A program made the position numbers and the translations under genes. This document shows positions 55,387 through 64,000 of a DNA stretch of 64,000 bases, piece by piece. The DNA lies in assembly GCF_000241305.1 (NCBI RefSeq), contig NZ_BAEH01000054.1, positions 39,666 to 103,665 on the forward strand, written 5' to 3'. The stretch's first letter is position 1; each line of letters begins with the position of its first letter. The DNA is from Gordonia effusa NBRC 100432. Its GTDB lineage: Bacteria; Actinomycetota; Actinomycetes; Mycobacteriales; Mycobacteriaceae. Below the pieces are notes generated by a model, which was given only the letters and a program-made list of their open reading frames with translations, did not search any database and was not told the origin of the DNA.

Positions 55387-56154
55387 CTACGTGCGGCTTT
55401 GGGCAGCGAGCAGCCATCCCAACGCCGCAGCCGCGTCGTCGACACTGCGCAACCCGATCGGCTCAACCGGCCGATCAACCACGACGACGTCGATGCCCAA
55501 GTCACGAGCGGCGTCAAGTTTGTCGCGGGTGAGCGCTCCCCCGCTGTTTTTCGTGACTAACGTGGTGATTCCGTAGGTCCGCATCAACGCGGCCTCGTCG
55601 TCGTACCGATAAGGCCCACGGGCGGAAAGGATTTCAGCATTTAGCGGCACGAGGGCGGTGGGCGGATCGACAACCCTGATGAGGAACCACGCATCGTCGA
55701 TACCGGCGAATACGTCGACATCTTGCCGACCGGTGGTCAGAAAGATCCGACCGCCCTGCGCCGCAACATATTCGGCAGCCGACGTCATATCCCGAACGCG
55801 ATGCCAGCTGTCCGTTGGTCCCGGTTCCCACGGTGGTCGCCGTAGTCGAAGCAGTGGGATCGATGTCTGGTCGCATGCCGCTGCGGCGTTGCGGGTCATC
55901 GACGCGGCAAACGGATGAGTCGCATCGACAACTGCTGAAATATCTTGTGCTCTAAGGTAATCGACCAGCCCGCGCGTGCCGCCGAACCCACCGATGCGCA
56001 CCTCGCCGACCGGGAGCCGGGGGCGCTGCACACGCCCGGCAAGCGATGACACCACGTCAATTCCAGCGTCGGTAACGACTTTCGCTAGTTCTCGTGCCTC
56101 GGCGGTCCCGCCGAGAATGAGGACTCGCCCCGTTGGTCTCTCAGTGCTGCTCAT
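55387..56154 (-). CDS. cobK: Precorrin-6A reductase
   Basis: NADPH-dependent reductase of 255 residues, with the N-terminal cofactor loop VLILGGTAEARELA, the VDATHPFAASMTRNA segment near residue 75-95 and RGPYRYDDEAAL and TKNSGGALTRDKL toward the end. ATG at 56154 overlaps the end of cobM by 14 bases; a GTG at 56160 is possible. It faces cobIJ and closes the cobL-cobM-cobK operon. Confidence 0.92.
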   Translation of the reverse strand: MSSTERPTGRVLILGGTAEARELAKVVTDAGIDVVSSLAGRVQRPRLPVGEVRIGGFGGTRGLVDYLRAQDISAVVDATHPFAASMTRNAAAACDQTSIPLLRLRRPPWEPGPTDSWHRVRDMTSAAEYVAAQGGRIFLTTGRQDVDVFAGIDDAWFLIRVVDPPTALVPLNAEILSARGPYRYDDEAALMRTYGITTLVTKNSGGALTRDKLDAARDLGIDVVVVDRPVEPIGLRSVDDAAAALGWLLAAQSRT

Positions 56155-56914
56155 CAGCACGCAACTTGCTCATCCGAGCCTGCGAATACAGGTAGCTGTT
56201 GGTGGCATCGGGGTGCTCGGCGGCGTCTAATACGGGGCCGATGAAGATCACCGCGGTACGCGTGATGCTGGACGCGGCCAACGTGCTGGCCAACTCACTC
56301 AGCGGGCCGCGCACAATCTTCTGCTCTGGCCTGCTCGCGAAAGCGACTGTCGCAGTAGGACAATTGGCACCGTAGTGCGGCAGCAGCGCGTCGACGATCT
56401 GGTCTGCTTGATGGGCGGCGAGATGCAGCGCCAGCGTCACACCGGAGGCCGCTAGCGTTGCTAACTCCTCGCCCGGCGGCATGTCGGTCGACAACGTCGA
56501 CACTCGGCTGATCAGCAGACTCTGTCCAACGCCCGGAATAGTGAGTTCGGCGCCCATTGCCGCCGCAGCGGCAGCGAAGGCTGGCACGCCCGGAACAATC
56601 TCGTAGTCGATGCCGAGTTCAGCCAGCTGTCGAGTCTGTTCTGCCACAGCTGAATACAAGGACGGGTCGCCCGAATGTAGCCGAACCACGTCATCGCCAC
56701 GAGCATGCGCGGCGACTATGTGGTTGATGATGTCCGCCAATGGCATCCGGGCAGTGTCGATCAGCGTGGCATCGTCGGGACAGTGCGTCAGCATCTCGGC
56801 GGGTACCAATGAGCCCGCGTATAAGCAGGTTTGGCAGCGGGCCAATATCTGTGCGCCGCGTAGTGTCAACAGATCCGGCGCACCCGGCCCGGCTCCGATC
56901 ACGTAGACAGTCAC
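56141..56914 (-). CDS. cobM: Precorrin-4 C11-methyltransferase
   Basis: A SAM-dependent tetrapyrrole methylase of 257 residues: VYVIGAGPGAPDLLTLRG start, VRLHSGDPSLY near 100 and PGVPAFAAAAAAMGAEL near 118. It methylates C11 of precorrin-4. The GTG start overlaps the cobL stop by four bases, and cobK starts inside its last codons. Confidence 0.94.
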   Translation of the reverse strand: MTVYVIGAGPGAPDLLTLRGAQILARCQTCLYAGSLVPAEMLTHCPDDATLIDTARMPLADIINHIVAAHARGDDVVRLHSGDPSLYSAVAEQTRQLAELGIDYEIVPGVPAFAAAAAAMGAELTIPGVGQSLLISRVSTLSTDMPPGEELATLAASGVTLALHLAAHQADQIVDALLPHYGANCPTATVAFASRPEQKIVRGPLSELASTLAASSITRTAVIFIGPVLDAAEHPDATNSYLYSQARMSKLRADEQH

Positions 56915-58128
56915 AGGTCATCGCCCCGTTTCTCGACTACCCACTGCACTATCGGCAACGCCGGGCGCCAGGTAGTCATTGTGCCCAGTGGCGCGGCATG
57001 CTCGACGCCCAGCCGAGTCAGCGTCCCGCCCTGTGCGGCAAACGATTCCGCGAGAAGCGATTGGTTTTCGACAGTGACGGCGTTGATGACTAGACGTCCG
57101 CCCGCGCCTAATCGCAGCCACACCTCGTCCAAGACCGTGCGTGTCAGGCCGCCGCCGATAAAGACAGTGTCCGGGGCCGGCGCCTGGTCGAACGACTCCG
57201 GTGCACTGCCGACGATACTCAGCCGGTCGGCCACACCGTGCCGCGCGGCATTGGACGCGATACGCTCCGCGCGCTCCGGGTGAGATTCGAAAGCCAGAGC
57301 GCGACTGGATATGTCGGTCTTCAGCCATTCGATAGCGACGCTTCCTGAACCGGCGCCGATATCCCACAATACTTGTCCGCCGGTCGGTGCCAATGCGCCG
57401 ACCGTCACCGCGCGGACTACGTGTTTGGTGAGTTGACCGTCGTGGTCAAAATCGTCGTCCGGAAGGCCCGGGGCAAGCCTTCGCGACGGCCCACTCATCT
57501 CCAGCGCGACTACATTGAGTGGGTCGCCTGAGGGCGACGCCCACGAACCGGCCGTAGCCGAATACATCTTTTCGTCTGATCCACCCAGTTGTTCCAATAC
57601 GGTTAGCGTGGATCCGGCAAAACTATTGCGCGCCAATATCTCCGCGACCTGTGCCGGTGTGTGCTGATCACGAGACAACACCAGCACACGCTTACCATGA
57701 CTCGCCGAGGCCAAGATGGTCTGAGGCGAAGCACTGACCAGCGAAACCACCTCGGTCCGCGCGAGATCCCAGCCCATCCGCGCGGCGGCGAGACTCACAC
57801 TCGACACCGCGGGAATGACGCGCACCCCATCGCGTCCGACTCGCGCGACGATAGAAGCTCCGACGCCGTGGAACATCGGATCACCGGAGGCGACGATATG
57901 CGTGAACGCGGCAGAATCATCGGCGATCAATTCATCGAGGTGCGCACTCATTGGCGAGCGCCACGGCACGGTCCGGGCGGTGACATGGCCGGCCAGCAAC
58001 GATAGTTGCCGCGACGATCCGATAATTGTTGTCGCACTGGTTAATTCGTCCTGCGCGGGGCGAGTGAGGCCGTCCCAGCCGTCGGCACCTATTCCGACGA
58101 CGACGAACCTCGGTACACCACCGCTCAT
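56911..58128 (-). CDS. cobL: Precorrin-6Y C5,15-methyltransferase (decarboxylating)
   Basis: The 405-residue enzyme joins a CbiE-type methylase (residues 1-200: VVVGIGADGWDGL, VASGDPMFHGVG) to a CbiT-type domain (about 215-400: VLWDIGAGSGSVAIEW, FIGGGLT). Both reactions of this step are therefore in one protein. The ATG at 58128 overlaps the SDR stop (ATGA); a longer start at 58206 lies in the SDR gene and is rejected. Confidence 0.94.
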   Translation of the reverse strand: MSGGVPRFVVVGIGADGWDGLTRPAQDELTSATTIIGSSRQLSLLAGHVTARTVPWRSPMSAHLDELIADDSAAFTHIVASGDPMFHGVGASIVARVGRDGVRVIPAVSSVSLAAARMGWDLARTEVVSLVSASPQTILASASHGKRVLVLSRDQHTPAQVAEILARNSFAGSTLTVLEQLGGSDEKMYSATAGSWASPSGDPLNVVALEMSGPSRRLAPGLPDDDFDHDGQLTKHVVRAVTVGALAPTGGQVLWDIGAGSGSVAIEWLKTDISSRALAFESHPERAERIASNAARHGVADRLSIVGSAPESFDQAPAPDTVFIGGGLTRTVLDEVWLRLGAGGRLVINAVTVENQSLLAESFAAQGGTLTRLGVEHAAPLGTMTTWRPALPIVQWVVEKRGDDL

Positions 58129-58892
58129 CGCGGCAGCCGACGCCAGATCGCCCGAGGCAACAATCGAAACACGAAGATGGTCGGCCGGATGGCCCACGGC
58201 ACCCACACCTCGCGCTTCCCGCGCCGATAGGCACGCGCCACCGCGTCGGCCACCTGGTCCGCTGTGGAACTCATCGGTGCCGGCTTGACGCCAGTGGCCA
58301 TCAGGTCCGCCGTCATCGCCCCGACGACAAAACCGGGGCGCGCCAACAAGACTCGCACCGACGTGTGGTGCAAGGCGTCGGACAGCCCACTGGCAAAGCC
58401 GTCCAAGCCGGCCTTCGTCGAGCCGTAGACATAATTGGCTCGACGCACCCTGGCTCCGGCGATCGACGAGAACACCACCAGCGTCGACGGTAACGTCTGC
58501 TCCCGCATAGCATTTGCGAGCAGGGTAAGAATGCTCACCTGAGCCACGTAGTCGGTCTGCGCGATTTGCAGCGCATGGGAAACGTCGGTCTCCGACCGCG
58601 GCGCGTCACCGAGAATTCCAAAAGCAACGATCGCCGCTTCGATCGGGCCGTGTTCGGCCATCAATTCGCTGACCAGCGCCGGATGAGTGTCGGTGTCATC
58701 GGCGTCAAAAGCTACCGTGTTCACCTCGAGGGCGCCCGCGGCAAGCACGATCGCGCGTTCGGCACCAAGTTCGTCCGGACGACGCGCCGCCAAAACGACT
58801 CGACGCCCCGCAGCCAGCCGAGCGGTCAATGCGACGCCGATTTCACTCCGGCCGCCGAACAGAACGATTGTGCCCGTGTCCGCAGATGACAT
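58125..58892 (-). CDS. SDR family oxidoreductase, Rv2073c/DprE2-like
   Basis: A 255-residue NAD(P)-dependent SDR with cofactor loop VLFGGRSEIG near residue 10, active-site serine region VFSSIAGARVRR near 145 and YVYGSTKAG near 157. The sequence style is that of DprE2, the decaprenylphosphoryl-arabinose reductase partner, but the genuine DprE2 gene is elsewhere in these genomes. In M. tuberculosis Rv2073c also adjoins cobL. The natural substrate is unknown. Confidence 0.85.
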   Translation of the reverse strand: MSSADTGTIVLFGGRSEIGVALTARLAAGRRVVLAARRPDELGAERAIVLAAGALEVNTVAFDADDTDTHPALVSELMAEHGPIEAAIVAFGILGDAPRSETDVSHALQIAQTDYVAQVSILTLLANAMREQTLPSTLVVFSSIAGARVRRANYVYGSTKAGLDGFASGLSDALHHTSVRVLLARPGFVVGAMTADLMATGVKPAPMSSTADQVADAVARAYRRGKREVWVPWAIRPTIFVFRLLPRAIWRRLPR

Positions 58893-58951
58893 CTCTCGAT
58901 CATCCCATTCGCGCGGTGCCGTCGACACCGCCGGGTCGGCCCGACGATAGC

Positions 58952-59365
58952 GTGGTGGCCGTGACCCGAACACCCGACGACCTGACCGAGCCCGCTTACG
59001 AATTTCTCACCGAGCGGCACTTGGCGACCCTCTCGACCGTTCGCCCCGACGGCACGCCACATGTGGTACCCGTCGGCTTTACCTATGACCCCGAGACCAG
59101 AACCGCGCGTGTAATCACCTCCGACGGCAATCAGAAGGCCAGAAACTCCGAACGTGCTGGCTATGCCGCACTGACCCAGGTCGACGGTGCACGATGGCTC
59201 ACGCTGGAAGGCGCCGCGCGCATCCGTCGCGAACCTGACCAGGTACGCGATGCGGAGAATCGCTACGCGAACCGCTACCGCGTGCCCCGGCCCAACCCGC
59301 GCCGGATCGTCATCGAGGTGACGGTGACTCGGATCATGGGTTCGTCGACCCTACGGGGCGACTAG
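58952..59365 (+). CDS. Rv2074-like F420/flavin-binding split-barrel oxidoreductase
   Basis: The 137-residue protein has the same length as Rv2074 and the family pattern LTERHLATLSTVRPDGTPH, GFTYDPETRTARVIT, GARWLTLEGAARI and the C-terminal PRPNPRRIVIEV. Rv2074 is reported as an F420H2-dependent biliverdin reductase, so a similar reaction is possible. GTG codons at 58952, 58955 and 58961 are candidate starts. It is divergent from the SDR gene. Confidence 0.8.
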   Translation: MVAVTRTPDDLTEPAYEFLTERHLATLSTVRPDGTPHVVPVGFTYDPETRTARVITSDGNQKARNSERAGYAALTQVDGARWLTLEGAARIRREPDQVRDAENRYANRYRVPRPNPRRIVIEVTVTRIMGSSTLRGD

Positions 59366-59394
59366 GCGTCTTCCGGGAATTCACCTCATTTGCT

Positions 59395-59429
59395 CGGATC
59401 CACCTCGCCAGTTTCGGGAGGTGGATCCG
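59395..59429. terminator. 12-bp stem-loop between convergent Rv2074-like and pepE genes
   Basis: CGGATCCACCTC (59395-59406) and GAGGTGGATCCG (59418-59429) are exact complements around an 11-base loop. It lies between two converging genes; a long T-run is missing. Confidence 0.65.
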
Positions 59430-59448
59430 TGTGAACGAGGTGGATACG

Positions 59449-60582
59449 CTAGCGACCGTCCAACACCGTCAGACCATGTGGACGCACGTTAACTGGCTCG
59501 CAGCCGCTGTCGGTGACGATGACAATATCCTCGATCCGCGCGCCCCACTGCCCTGGAAAGTAGATGCCTGGTTCGATGGAGAAAGCCATACCCGGCCGTA
59601 GCACGACGTCGTTGCCACCGACGATATAGGGCTCCTCGTGTACCGACAGCCCGATCCCATGGCCGGTCCGATGGATGAAAGCGTCGGCGAGTCCGGCCTC
59701 GGCGAGCAAGTCCCGGGCCGCCGTGTCGATCGAGGACGCGGTAACGCCGGGACGAACTGCCTCGGTCGCCGCGGTCTGTGCTCGTTCCAGTGTCTCGACG
59801 GCGGCGGCGATTTCGGCCGAGGGTTCGGCAAAACAGTAGGTCCGCGTGGAGTCAGAGTTGTAGCCAGTCGCAATCGGTCCACCGATGTCGATAACCACGA
59901 TGTCCTCGGCTTCGATGACGCGGTCGGAATACTCATGGTGCGGGTCGGCACCGTGTGGGCCGGAGCCGACGATGACGAACGCCGCCGACGTATGTCCCTC
60001 GGCGATGATCGCAGCCGTGATGTCGTCGGCCACCGCCCGTTCGGTCCGACCTGGGCGCAAGAACTCACCCATCCGCGCATGAACTCGGTCGATAGCCGCA
60101 CCGGCCGTCCGCAATGCATCGATCTCGACGTCGTCTTTGATCATTCGCAGCTCGCGCAAGACATCGGTCGCGAGCGTGGGTGTCGCGCCGATTCGCTCGG
60201 CGATGGGCACCAGATGTAAAGCCTGCATCGAATCTGATACCGCGACAACGGGATTGGCGGTCGCCGCATCGAGCGCGAGCGCATACGGGTCTTCACCGTC
60301 GACCCACGACGACAGCGTGAGCCCCAGGTCCCCCGCCGCCGACCCGGTGAGTGACGCGAGTTCGAGTTGCGGCACAACGACGGTCGGCACCGAGTCGGGG
60401 TCGGCGGCGATCGCCAACACCGTCAGACGTTCAAAGGTCTGAGCACGTGACCCGATCAGGTACTCCAGGTCCGGTCCCGGACTTACGAGCAGTAGGTCGA
60501 CCCCAGCGTCGGCAGCGAGTTTGGCCGCCGATGAGAGTCGTCGGGCATAACTGGATATCGGAAGCAACGTGGACTCAGACAC
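59449..60582 (-). CDS. pepE: M24 family Xaa-Pro dipeptidase / aminopeptidase
   Basis: The pita-bread metallopeptidase of 377 residues has all five metal ligands: VIDIGGP (Asp), YNSDSTRT (Asp), [10 protein letters not shown] (His), [10 protein letters not shown] (Glu) and ARIEDIV (Glu). It removes N-terminal residues before proline. Length and neighbours match Rv2089c. The GTG at 60582 is the start; TAGCCT some nine bases upstream may be the -10 of a leaderless transcript. It is divergent from the exonuclease gene. Confidence 0.9.
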   Translation of the reverse strand: MSESTLLPISSYARRLSSAAKLAADAGVDLLLVSPGPDLEYLIGSRAQTFERLTVLAIAADPDSVPTVVVPQLELASLTGSAAGDLGLTLSSWVDGEDPYALALDAATANPVVAVSDSMQALHLVPIAERIGATPTLATDVLRELRMIKDDVEIDALRTAGAAIDRVHARMGEFLRPGRTERAVADDITAAIIAEGHTSAAFVIVGSGPHGADPHHEYSDRVIEAEDIVVIDIGGPIATGYNSDSTRTYCFAEPSAEIAAAVETLERAQTAATEAVRPGVTASSIDTAARDLLAEAGLADAFIHRTGHGIGLSVHEEPYIVGGNDVVLRPGMAFSIEPGIYFPGQWGARIEDIVIVTDSGCEPVNVRPHGLTVLDGR

Positions 60583-60616
60583 GGTTGCCAGGCTAATGCC
60601 TACTAAGGTTGCGGGC

Positions 60617-61579
60617 ATGCCTGGCACCCTGATGCTCCTCGACGGCGCAAGCCTCTGGTTCCGTTCTTACTTCGCACTGCCGGAGAAGATGACCGCCCCC
60701 GACGGCCGGCCGGTGAACGCGGTCCGCGGATTTGTCGACACCATCGCGGCGCTGGTCACCAAGCACGAGCCCACGCGTCTGGTGGTATGCCTCGATCTCG
60801 ACTGGCGGCCGGCGTTTCGCACCGACCTCATCCCGTCGTATAAGGCGCACCGTGTCGCGGAAGAGTCTGCCACCGCACCTGACGTCGAAGAAGTGCCCGA
60901 CACGCTGACTCCGCAGGTCGATATGATTATGAATGTTCTTGCCGCAGCCGGTATTTCGAGTGCCGGTGCCGTCGGCTACGAGGCCGACGACGTGATCGGC
61001 ACGTTGGCCTTCGCCGAAGCCGACGATGAGGTGATCGTGGTCAGCGGCGATCGCGACCTCCTGCAAGTCGTCGCCGACGACCCGGTTTCGGTCCGGGTGT
61101 TCTATGTCGGTCGCGGATTGGCGAAGGCCGAACTGATGGGCCCGGTCGAGGTAGCTGAAAAGTACGGCCTCGATCCGAAGCGGGCCGGTGTCGGCTACGC
61201 GGAGATGTCGATGCTGCGCGGCGATCCGTCCGACGGTCTGCCCGGCGTCGCAGGCATCGGCGAAAAGACCGGTGCCAAACTACTCAATGAATACGGCAGT
61301 CTCGACGCGCTTGAGGCCGCGGCCAATGATCCGACGTCGAAACTGCCGACACGAGCGCGAGGTGCCATCCTCGCCGCATCCGATTACCTTGCCGCCGCAC
61401 GCACAGTCGTCACCGTCGCGACCGACGCCGAGATCGTGGTGACTCCTGCTCTCAATAACCAAAACACCGACACCATGCCGTCCGAACCAGCCGATCGAGC
61501 GGCGCTCGATGAGTTGGTGGATGAACTGGGTATCGGTGCATCGGTGAAGCGTCTCGCGACTGCCCTGCGGTGGGCGTAG
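60617..61579 (+). CDS. 5'-3' exonuclease (FEN/PolA N-terminal type)
   Basis: The 320-residue nuclease has an N-terminal acidic cluster ([23 protein letters not shown]), the metal-binding [12 protein letters not shown] near 127 and [10 protein letters not shown] near 150, and the helix-hairpin [17 protein letters not shown] near 215. It should remove RNA primers or flap DNA. It corresponds to Rv2090. ATG at 60617 has AAGG upstream. It ends four bases before the convergent DUF4333 gene. Confidence 0.92.
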   Translation: MPGTLMLLDGASLWFRSYFALPEKMTAPDGRPVNAVRGFVDTIAALVTKHEPTRLVVCLDLDWRPAFRTDLIPSYKAHRVAEESATAPDVEEVPDTLTPQVDMIMNVLAAAGISSAGAVGYEADDVIGTLAFAEADDEVIVVSGDRDLLQVVADDPVSVRVFYVGRGLAKAELMGPVEVAEKYGLDPKRAGVGYAEMSMLRGDPSDGLPGVAGIGEKTGAKLLNEYGSLDALEAAANDPTSKLPTRARGAILAASDYLAAARTVVTVATDAEIVVTPALNNQNTDTMPSEPADRAALDELVDELGIGASVKRLATALRWA

Positions 61580-61583
61580 CGAA

Positions 61584-62441
61584 CTAACTGGGTCGGCTGA
61601 CCTCGTAGTTGCCGTCGCCGTCCAGGAAGGTGATCGTCACCTTCCGTTCCGAATCGCCGACCTTGACCGTGCAGGTGAAGGATCCACCCTCTTTGACCCG
61701 CTGCCCGGACGGACATTGCGCGTTGGAGACATTGGTGGATTTGTAGTCTTCGGTCAACACCCGCTCAACACCCTGCTGCGCGGCGTCCTGTGAGAGTGTC
61801 TTGGGCGCCCAACCCGGGACGAGGAATGCGGTGATCAGCACGATCGCGGCAATCGCCGCGAGAACACCGGCACCGATGTAGTAGAGCTTTCCGGACTTCT
61901 TCGGGGTCGGCTGGCCCATCGGACCGAACGGGTCGTTCTGCTGGCCGAATTGACCTGACGGCTGACCAAACTGCCCGGGCTGTCCAAACTGGCCGGGCTG
62001 ACCATACTGTCCGGGCTGACCGAACGGCTCCGGATTGGTAAGTGGTGCAGTCGGATTCGGTTGCGATGTCGATTGCGGTGCCCCGTATTGTCCAGGAGTG
62101 CCGTACTGCGGTTGCTGCGTGGGCTGTCCCGGCGCGCCGTATTGCGGTTGCTGCGCGGGTTGCCCCGGAGCGGCATCGTAGTGCGGCTGCTGTGGTTGGG
62201 GGCCGGAGAACTGCGTGGGTTGGCCATACTGAGTCTGCTGGCCGTATGGATCGGGCTGAGCAGGGGTGGTCGGCTGGGCAGGAGCCGGCTGCGCCTGAGT
62301 GGGCAGAGTGGTCGGGTTGAACTGCGTGGGCGCGTAATTTCCCGGGCCTGTGGAAGGTGCCGGTGTAGAACCCGAGGTGGGATCCGACGCCGCGTTCGGG
62401 TCGGACGGGCTCGGAGTGTTCGGCTGTTCAGGCTCGGTCAT
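61584..62441 (-). CDS. Proline/glutamine-rich membrane protein with DUF4333 domain (Rv2091c-like)
   Basis: Residues 1-185 are a low-complexity cytoplasmic arm, rich in proline, glutamine and glycine, with QPGQFGQ/QPQYG repeats. One membrane helix follows (about 190-212), then an outside DUF4333 domain with a Cys pair (AQCPSGQ and FTCTVKVG) likely forming a disulfide. Its function is unknown. GGGAGGG lies four bases before the ATG at 62441. Rv2091c has the same position beside the exonuclease and helY genes. Confidence 0.82.
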   Translation of the reverse strand: MTEPEQPNTPSPSDPNAASDPTSGSTPAPSTGPGNYAPTQFNPTTLPTQAQPAPAQPTTPAQPDPYGQQTQYGQPTQFSGPQPQQPHYDAAPGQPAQQPQYGAPGQPTQQPQYGTPGQYGAPQSTSQPNPTAPLTNPEPFGQPGQYGQPGQFGQPGQFGQPSGQFGQQNDPFGPMGQPTPKKSGKLYYIGAGVLAAIAAIVLITAFLVPGWAPKTLSQDAAQQGVERVLTEDYKSTNVSNAQCPSGQRVKEGGSFTCTVKVGDSERKVTITFLDGDGNYEVSRPS

Positions 62442-62563
62442 GAGTCCCTCCCGAAGGGGTTGCCACCGTGGCAACCGAATTTGTCGGATACGGCTACAAA
62501 TGCTATCGCAGTAGGCTCATACGCAGGTGGATCACCACGGAGATTGTCCGCCAGTTAGCGGGG

Positions 62564-64000
62564 TCATTTCAGCTCGACCGCTACTATGCCGCGTCTTATA
62601 GCGCCGATCGCGCTGCGTGCGGTGGCCGCCAGCCGGGTCTTCGAATCGACACTCTTGGCCACCTGTTCCAGCAGGTCGACGACCTGCCGGTTCCATCGGA
62701 CGAAATCCCCGGGTGACAACAGATTGCCGCGATCGCCGGCGGCGACGAGCGCCTCGGTCAACGATCGTCCCGACGCCCACAATGCGACAGCGACCGAGAA
62801 TCCGGTGTCGGGTTCGCGTGTCGGTGTCAGTCGATGACGTGACTCAACCTCGGTGATGTCCTGCCAAATGCGGACGGTATCGGCCAGCGCCGCGCGCAGT
62901 CCGGCGCTGCCCGGCATTGCGTCGACTCCCGAGTAGGTGTCGCGGCGCGCCTCGAAGACGAGTGCGGCCACTACGGCGGCCAGTTCATGTGGCGGCAGGT
63001 CGTCCCAGATCCCTTCGCGCAGACACTCGCTGACCAACAGATCGCTCTCGCTGTAGATCCGACCCAGAATCCGTCCCGGATCGGTCACTTCGGCCCCGGC
63101 GCCGACCTTCTGTAAGTATCCGAGGTCAGTCAGCACGCCAACGACCCGATCGAAAGTCACCCGCAGTGTCGACGTACGCGCGGCGATACTGGCGTCCAGT
63201 GTGGCTATGTCACGAACTAACCTGTTTCGGCGTTCGGCCAATCGGAACAGCTCATCGGAGTTGTCCAGCTTATGCGCGGGGTGTGCCCGCAATTGTGCTC
63301 GCAGACTTGCCAGTTCGCGGTCGTCGGCTGCCTCGGATCGCTTGCGCTGACGGCCGCGAGGTAGGTCGATACCGGTCGAGCGCAAAGCCGACGCGAGGTC
63401 TCGTCGACCTCGGCCGGTCCGCCGGTCAATATGTTTGGCCAGTCGCATGTTGCCCAGTACCTCGGGCGTATTGAGGAAATCCCGGACCCCGACCCGTCCG
63501 CACCAACCGTCCTCGGTCAGCACCATCGGCTTGGGGTCGGCTGCATTGGACGCTGGTTCGATAACCACCGCTATGCCCCGATGCCGGTTGCCGTACAACC
63601 CGATCACGTGGCCGCGTTTGAGTGCGGCCAATTCGTCGGTGGTTGATGCCAAGTCTGCGTTGCGTTGGACGAACTTGAGTTCCCGCTCACGCGACCGAAT
63701 GTCTTCGCGCAGTTGGACATATCCCAGGAAGCCGTCATACGCGTCCGAGTCCGACGCGCCCTGTCCTCGCGATCCGCCGAGCGTCGGGTCGCCGGGGGTG
63801 ATGCCGCGCCGGGCCGCGGCGTTTGCCAGTTCCCCATCCATCCGGCGTAATGCCCGTTGTGCTTCGTCAACTTTGCGGGCCTGCCCTACCACCGAGCGGT
63901 CGGCTTGGAATTGCGCGAAGGACCGATGCAAGATCTCTCGAGACCCATGTAGCCCCAACCGGTCGATGAGATTCACCGCCATGTTGTACTCGGGCGCAAA
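62564..64000 (-). CDS. helY: Ski2-like DEAD/DEAH RNA/DNA helicase HelY, C-terminal part (5' end beyond window)
   Basis: The open frame runs past the last base of the window, so the N-terminal helicase motor is missing here. The visible 478 residues begin FAPEYNMAVNLIDR, a Ski2/Mtr4 family segment, and contain the arch/WYL-like and DSHCT-like C-terminal domains (SDLLVSECLREGIWDDLPPHELAAVVAALVFEARR). The gene ends at a stop 122 bases from the DUF4333 start. Gene order with pepE, the exonuclease and DUF4333 gene matches M. tuberculosis Rv2092c. Confidence 0.88.
   Translation of the reverse strand, partial: FAPEYNMAVNLIDRLGLHGSREILHRSFAQFQADRSVVGQARKVDEAQRALRRMDGELANAAARRGITPGDPTLGGSRGQGASDSDAYDGFLGYVQLREDIRSRERELKFVQRNADLASTTDELAALKRGHVIGLYGNRHRGIAVVIEPASNAADPKPMVLTEDGWCGRVGVRDFLNTPEVLGNMRLAKHIDRRTGRGRRDLASALRSTGIDLPRGRQRKRSEAADDRELASLRAQLRAHPAHKLDNSDELFRLAERRNRLVRDIATLDASIAARTSTLRVTFDRVVGVLTDLGYLQKVGAGAEVTDPGRILGRIYSESDLLVSECLREGIWDDLPPHELAAVVAALVFEARRDTYSGVDAMPGSAGLRAALADTVRIWQDITEVESRHRLTPTREPDTGFSVAVALWASGRSLTEALVAAGDRGNLLSPGDFVRWNRQVVDLLEQVAKSVDSKTRLAATARSAIGAIRRGIVAVELK

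Noticed and set aside
1..64000. CRISPR arrays, transposons, integrases, tRNA or rRNA genes
   Set aside because: No spaced repeats, transposase motifs, cloverleaf-like sequence or ribosomal RNA stretches were recognised by eye anywhere in the window.

Overview
The window is high-GC actinobacterial DNA from the order Mycobacteriales. It carries RbpA, polyprenol-phosphate mannose synthase next to apolipoprotein N-acyltransferase, a HelY-type helicase, PepE, several F420-type enzymes, a WS/DGAT acyltransferase and KstR-type operators. From memory, the right half follows the gene order of Mycobacterium tuberculosis Rv2050-Rv2074 and Rv2089c-Rv2092c. The separate lnt and ppm1 genes (fused in M. tuberculosis) and the absent blaC/sigC insert argue for a non-Mycobacterium relative; I do not name a genus. 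No tRNA, rRNA, CRISPR array, transposase or phage gene was seen.

Left part (1-11.2 kb): a molybdate uptake operon (HTH-TOBE regulator, modA, modB, start of modC), a zinc metallopeptidase-like protein, then a three-gene operon in which a carboxypeptidase-regulatory-like (CPD) protein, a YceI protein and an MFS exporter all carry CPD modules. An HSL-type esterase and two coupled membrane proteins follow.

11.2-17 kb: a Wadjet/MksBEF SMC operon (jetA-jetB-jetC) without the jetD nuclease gene. 17-26.7 kb: TetR with a CYP136-like P450, a YeiH exporter with divergent LysR, a PlsC acyltransferase with a near-perfect 20-bp operator, and a flavin reductase fused to a degenerate receiver domain.

26.7-33 kb: lipid and steroid genes (FadD36/MatB-like ligase, LLM oxidoreductase, SnoaL-like protein, alpha/beta hydrolase, SDR, WS/DGAT). 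Two perfect matches to the KstR operator consensus suggest co-regulation. 33-43 kb: MarR-controlled MFS exporter with two overlapping operators, second MarR, GlxA/AraC regulator with an OFA-type MFS, Nramp manganese transporter, aminotransferase, CPBP protease, class III adenylate cyclase.

43-64 kb: conserved core with rbpA, ppm1, lnt, amidohydrolase, fxsA, then aerobic cobalamin genes (cobN facing away from cobG-cobH-cobIJ, and cobL-cobM-cobK), a DprE2-like SDR, a Rv2074-like flavin/F420 protein, pepE, a 5'-3' exonuclease, a DUF4333 protein and the 3' part of helY, cut by the window end.
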